From positions 1 to 15,499 of the forward strand of contig JAEZJQ010000116.1 of NCBI GenBank assembly GCA_023436305.1: a stretch of DNA of 15,499 nucleotides, written 5' to 3'. The stretch comes from Bacillota bacterium (lineage in GTDB: Bacteria > Bacillota > UBA4882 > UBA8346). Position numbers and translations under genes: made by a program. The notes beneath the pieces were generated by a model. That model was not told the origin of the DNA, searched no databases, and worked only from the letters and a program-made list of their open reading frames with translations. This document shows, one piece after another, positions 13,235 through 15,499 of this stretch; within the stretch, counting starts at the first letter, position 1; the number at the start of each line of letters is the position of its first letter.

Positions 13235-15307
13235 TTGCCAAGAGCATATGATTTAAAGTTAGTTCGGAATATTGGAATAATGGCTCATATTGATGCCGGT
13301 AAAACAACGACTACGGAAAGAATTTTGTTTTATACCGGGAAAGTGCATAGAATGGGCGAAGTTCATGACGGTGCAGCAACGATGGATTGGATGGTCCAAG
13401 AACAAGAGCGGGGAATTACGATTACTTCCGCCGCAACAACTTGTGAATGGCAAAATCATCAAATTAATATTATTGACACACCCGGGCACGTGGACTTCAC
13501 TATGGAGGTAGAACGATCGCTTCGTGTCCTGGATGGTGCAGTAGCGGTATTTTGTTCGGTTGGCGGTGTTGAACCACAATCCGAGACGGTATGGCGCCAG
13601 GCCGATAAATATGGAGTGCCCAGAATTGCTTTTATTAATAAGATGGACCGAATCGGAGCGGATTTTTTCCGAGGGGTAAATATGATCAGGACACGTTTGG
13701 GGGCGAATCCGGTTCCCATTCAACTCCCCATCGGGTCGGAAGAAAAATTTACCGGGGTAGTTGATCTAATCACCGAAGAAGCCATCATTTATATCGATGA
13801 TCTTGGCACTCAAAGTTCGGCAACCGAGATTCCGGCGGACATAAAAGAACTGGTTGAAGAATACCGTGAGAAAATGCTGGAATCCCTGGCGGAGTTTGAT
13901 GACGAATTAATGACCAAATATTTAGAAGGAAAAGAAATTTCCATTGTTGAGATAAAACGGGCGGTTCGAAAAGGAACGTTATCCGCCAAAATTACTCCGG
14001 TAATTTGTGGTTCCTCTTTTAAAAACAAGGGAGTCCAAATGTTGCTCGATGCGGTAATTGATTATCTTCCTTCGCCGTTGGACTTACCTCCGGTTTCAGG
14101 TACCGTTCAGGGGGAAACCACTGAAATTAGCAGAAAAGCGGATGATAACGAACCATTTTCCGCTTTGGCATTTAAGATTATGACTGATCCTTATGTAGGC
14201 AAACTGGCATTTTTTAGAGTTTATTCGGGTACTTTGAAAAGCGGCTCCTATATTTTGAATTCCACTAAAAATAAACGGGAACGGGTTGGCCGTATTGTGC
14301 GAATGCACGCCAATCACCGGGAAGATACCGAGATGGTTCAAACGGGAGATATTGCCGCCATCGTCGGGTTAAAGGATACATCCACTGGGGACACTCTTTG
14401 TAGTGAAAAAGATCCAATCATTTTAGAATCAATGGACTTTCCGGATCCGGTAATCGATATTGCCATTGAACCAAAAACGAAGGCAGATCAGGATAAGTTA
14501 GGTCTATCCTTAGCTAAGCTAGCCGAAGAAGATCCTACGTTTCGTGTACGGACGGATTCGGAAACCGGGCAAACAATTATCTCGGGTATGGGTGAATTAC
14601 ATCTGGAGATCATTGTTGATCGTTTATTGCGTGAATTTAAAGTGGAAGCTAATGTAGGAAAACCCCAGGTTGCTTATCGGGAAACAATTCGTAAGTCAGT
14701 TAAAAGTGAAGGTAAATTTGTCCGCCAAAGCGGTGGCCGTGGCCAATATGGTCATGTGTGGCTTGAAATTTCTCCGCTGGAACCTGGAGAGGGATTCCAA
14801 TTTGAAAATAAAATCGTTGGAGGGGTTGTACCCCGGGAGTATGTCGCACCGGTTGAAGCCGGCGTTAAAGAGGCTATGCTTACAGGTGTATTGGCCGGCT
14901 TTCCAGTAGTAGACGTAAAAGTTGCCTTGGTGGATGGTTCATATCATGAGGTAGACTCTTCGGAAATGGCGTTTAAAATCGCGGCTTCCATGGGCTTTAA
15001 AGATGGAGCTAAGAAAGCTTCGCCAGTACTTTTAGAGCCGATTATGAAAGTGGAAATTGTTACTCCCGACGAATATATGGGCGACATTATGGGAGATTTT
15101 AATTCCCGGCGGGGACGGATTGAAGGGATGGAGGCAAGAGCCAACACTCAAGTTATCGGCGGATATGTACCGCTTTCGGAAATGTTCGGTTACGCAACTG
15201 TCATTCGTTCAATATCTCAGGGGCGGGCAACTTATGTAATGCACTTCTCACATTACGACGAAGTTCCTAAAAATATTGCAGATACATTGATTGAAAAGGT
15301 TAGTTAA
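13235..15307 (+). CDS. fusA: Elongation factor G
   Basis: The product has 690 residues, close to the usual 692. The GTPase domain has AHIDAGKT (17-24), RGITITSAA, DTPGHVDF (81-88), NKMD (135-138) and the GSSFKNKG loop. The rest matches domains II to V, ending GRATYVMHFSHYDEVPKNIADTLIEK. EF-G drives translocation of tRNA and mRNA and helps ribosome recycling. I chose TTG 13235: TGGAGGT (13221-13227) lies 8 bases before it and MPRAYDLKLVRNIGIMAHIDAG matches the family. An in-frame ATG at 13193 has no ribosome binding site and would add 14 unmatched residues. The gap of 88 bases after rpsG shows nothing else. tuf follows. Confidence 0.96.
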   Translation: MPRAYDLKLVRNIGIMAHIDAGKTTTTERILFYTGKVHRMGEVHDGAATMDWMVQEQERGITITSAATTCEWQNHQINIIDTPGHVDFTMEVERSLRVLDGAVAVFCSVGGVEPQSETVWRQADKYGVPRIAFINKMDRIGADFFRGVNMIRTRLGANPVPIQLPIGSEEKFTGVVDLITEEAIIYIDDLGTQSSATEIPADIKELVEEYREKMLESLAEFDDELMTKYLEGKEISIVEIKRAVRKGTLSAKITPVICGSSFKNKGVQMLLDAVIDYLPSPLDLPPVSGTVQGETTEISRKADDNEPFSALAFKIMTDPYVGKLAFFRVYSGTLKSGSYILNSTKNKRERVGRIVRMHANHREDTEMVQTGDIAAIVGLKDTSTGDTLCSEKDPIILESMDFPDPVIDIAIEPKTKADQDKLGLSLAKLAEEDPTFRVRTDSETGQTIISGMGELHLEIIVDRLLREFKVEANVGKPQVAYRETIRKSVKSEGKFVRQSGGRGQYGHVWLEISPLEPGEGFQFENKIVGGVVPREYVAPVEAGVKEAMLTGVLAGFPVVDVKVALVDGSYHEVDSSEMAFKIAASMGFKDGAKKASPVLLEPIMKVEIVTPDEYMGDIMGDFNSRRGRIEGMEARANTQVIGGYVPLSEMFGYATVIRSISQGRATYVMHFSHYDEVPKNIADTLIEKVS

Positions 15308-15388
15308 TATGGATTGATGAGTGTTTAAATTCCCGATAAGGGTTAAATTAAACAAGAAAATTCAAGTGATTTGAGGAGGAGAATAACA

Positions 15389-15499
15389 ATGGCGAAACAA
15401 AAATTTGAACGGACAAAGCCGCATGTAAACATCGGAACCGTCGGGCACGTTGATCATGGCAAAACCACGACCACCGCGGCGATAACCCTGGTGTTGTCA
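15389..15499 (+). CDS. tuf: Elongation factor Tu, N-terminal fragment (second tuf copy)
   Basis: The first 37 codons of an EF-Tu are present before the window ends: MAKQKFERTKPHVNIGTVGHVDHGKT, with the P-loop at residues 19-26. The next residues are TTTAAIT, where most EF-Tu proteins have TLTAAIT. A GAGGAGG run (about 15373-15379) precedes the ATG by about 9 bases. It is the distal gene of the str-type operon behind fusA, 81 bases after its stop, with no terminator in between. Together with the C-terminal fragment at the start of the window it gives the familiar two-copy arrangement of EF-Tu genes. Confidence 0.95.
   Translation, partial: MAKQKFERTKPHVNIGTVGHVDHGKTTTTAAITLVLS

Noticed and set aside
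12583..13723. Several minus-strand frames opposite rpsL, rpsG and fusA
   Set aside because: All overlap well-recognised genes, show no family motif, and lack ribosome binding sites.

Overview
The window is a core ribosomal-protein and RNA-polymerase locus. It almost certainly comes from a bacterium of the Bacillota (Firmicutes) outside the well-known model genera. The evidence is the gene order (tuf, rpmG, secE, nusG, rplK, rplA, rplJ, rplL, rpoB, rpoC, an L7Ae-like gene, rpsL, rpsG, fusA, tuf), the close resemblance of the proteins to remembered Bacillus sequences, strong AGGAGG-type ribosome binding sites, TTG start codons on rpoB, rpoC and fusA, and an L10-type leader before rplJ. Base composition is moderate. 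The genus cannot be named from the sequence alone. All genes are on the + strand, and no mobile, CRISPR, tRNA or rRNA element is visible.

Layout. Positions 1-131 hold the end of one EF-Tu gene, followed by a terminator at 163-199. A 415-base gap then leads to rpmG (547-696), secE (807-1025) and nusG (1040-1564). A structured leader precedes rplK (1736-2158). A shorter spacer with a related motif precedes rplA (2259-2972). An L10-type leader with a terminator/antiterminator pair (about 3000-3159) precedes rplJ (3210-3737) and rplL (3787-4158), which end at a strong terminator (4196-4225). That terminator lies directly upstream of a good promoter (4243-4271) for rpoB (4576-7980) and rpoC (8081-11533), with an RNA leader of about 300 nt. 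A terminator at 11639-11679 closes the polymerase unit. A second good promoter (11883-11911), overlapped by an inverted repeat, opens the str-type unit: an L7Ae/YbxF-like gene (11939-12196), rpsL (12221-12655), rpsG (12676-13146), fusA (13235-15307) and the start of a second EF-Tu gene (15389 to the edge).

The genes together make the transcription machinery (beta, beta', NusG), parts of the large subunit (L33, L11, L1, L10, L7/L12, including the stalk and the L1 arm), the decoding-site proteins S12 and S7, both main translation GTPases (EF-G, EF-Tu) and the SecE translocon subunit. The coding content is ordinary. The interesting material is in the untranslated RNA: an SD-to-start spacer of rplK bridged by a GC hairpin, paired GTGGGAGG/ACCAC motifs before both rplK and rplA, a mutually exclusive fold in the rplJ leader, a large hairpin in the rpoB leader, and a palindrome over the promoter of the L7Ae-like gene. 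I found no clearly novel multi-gene system.
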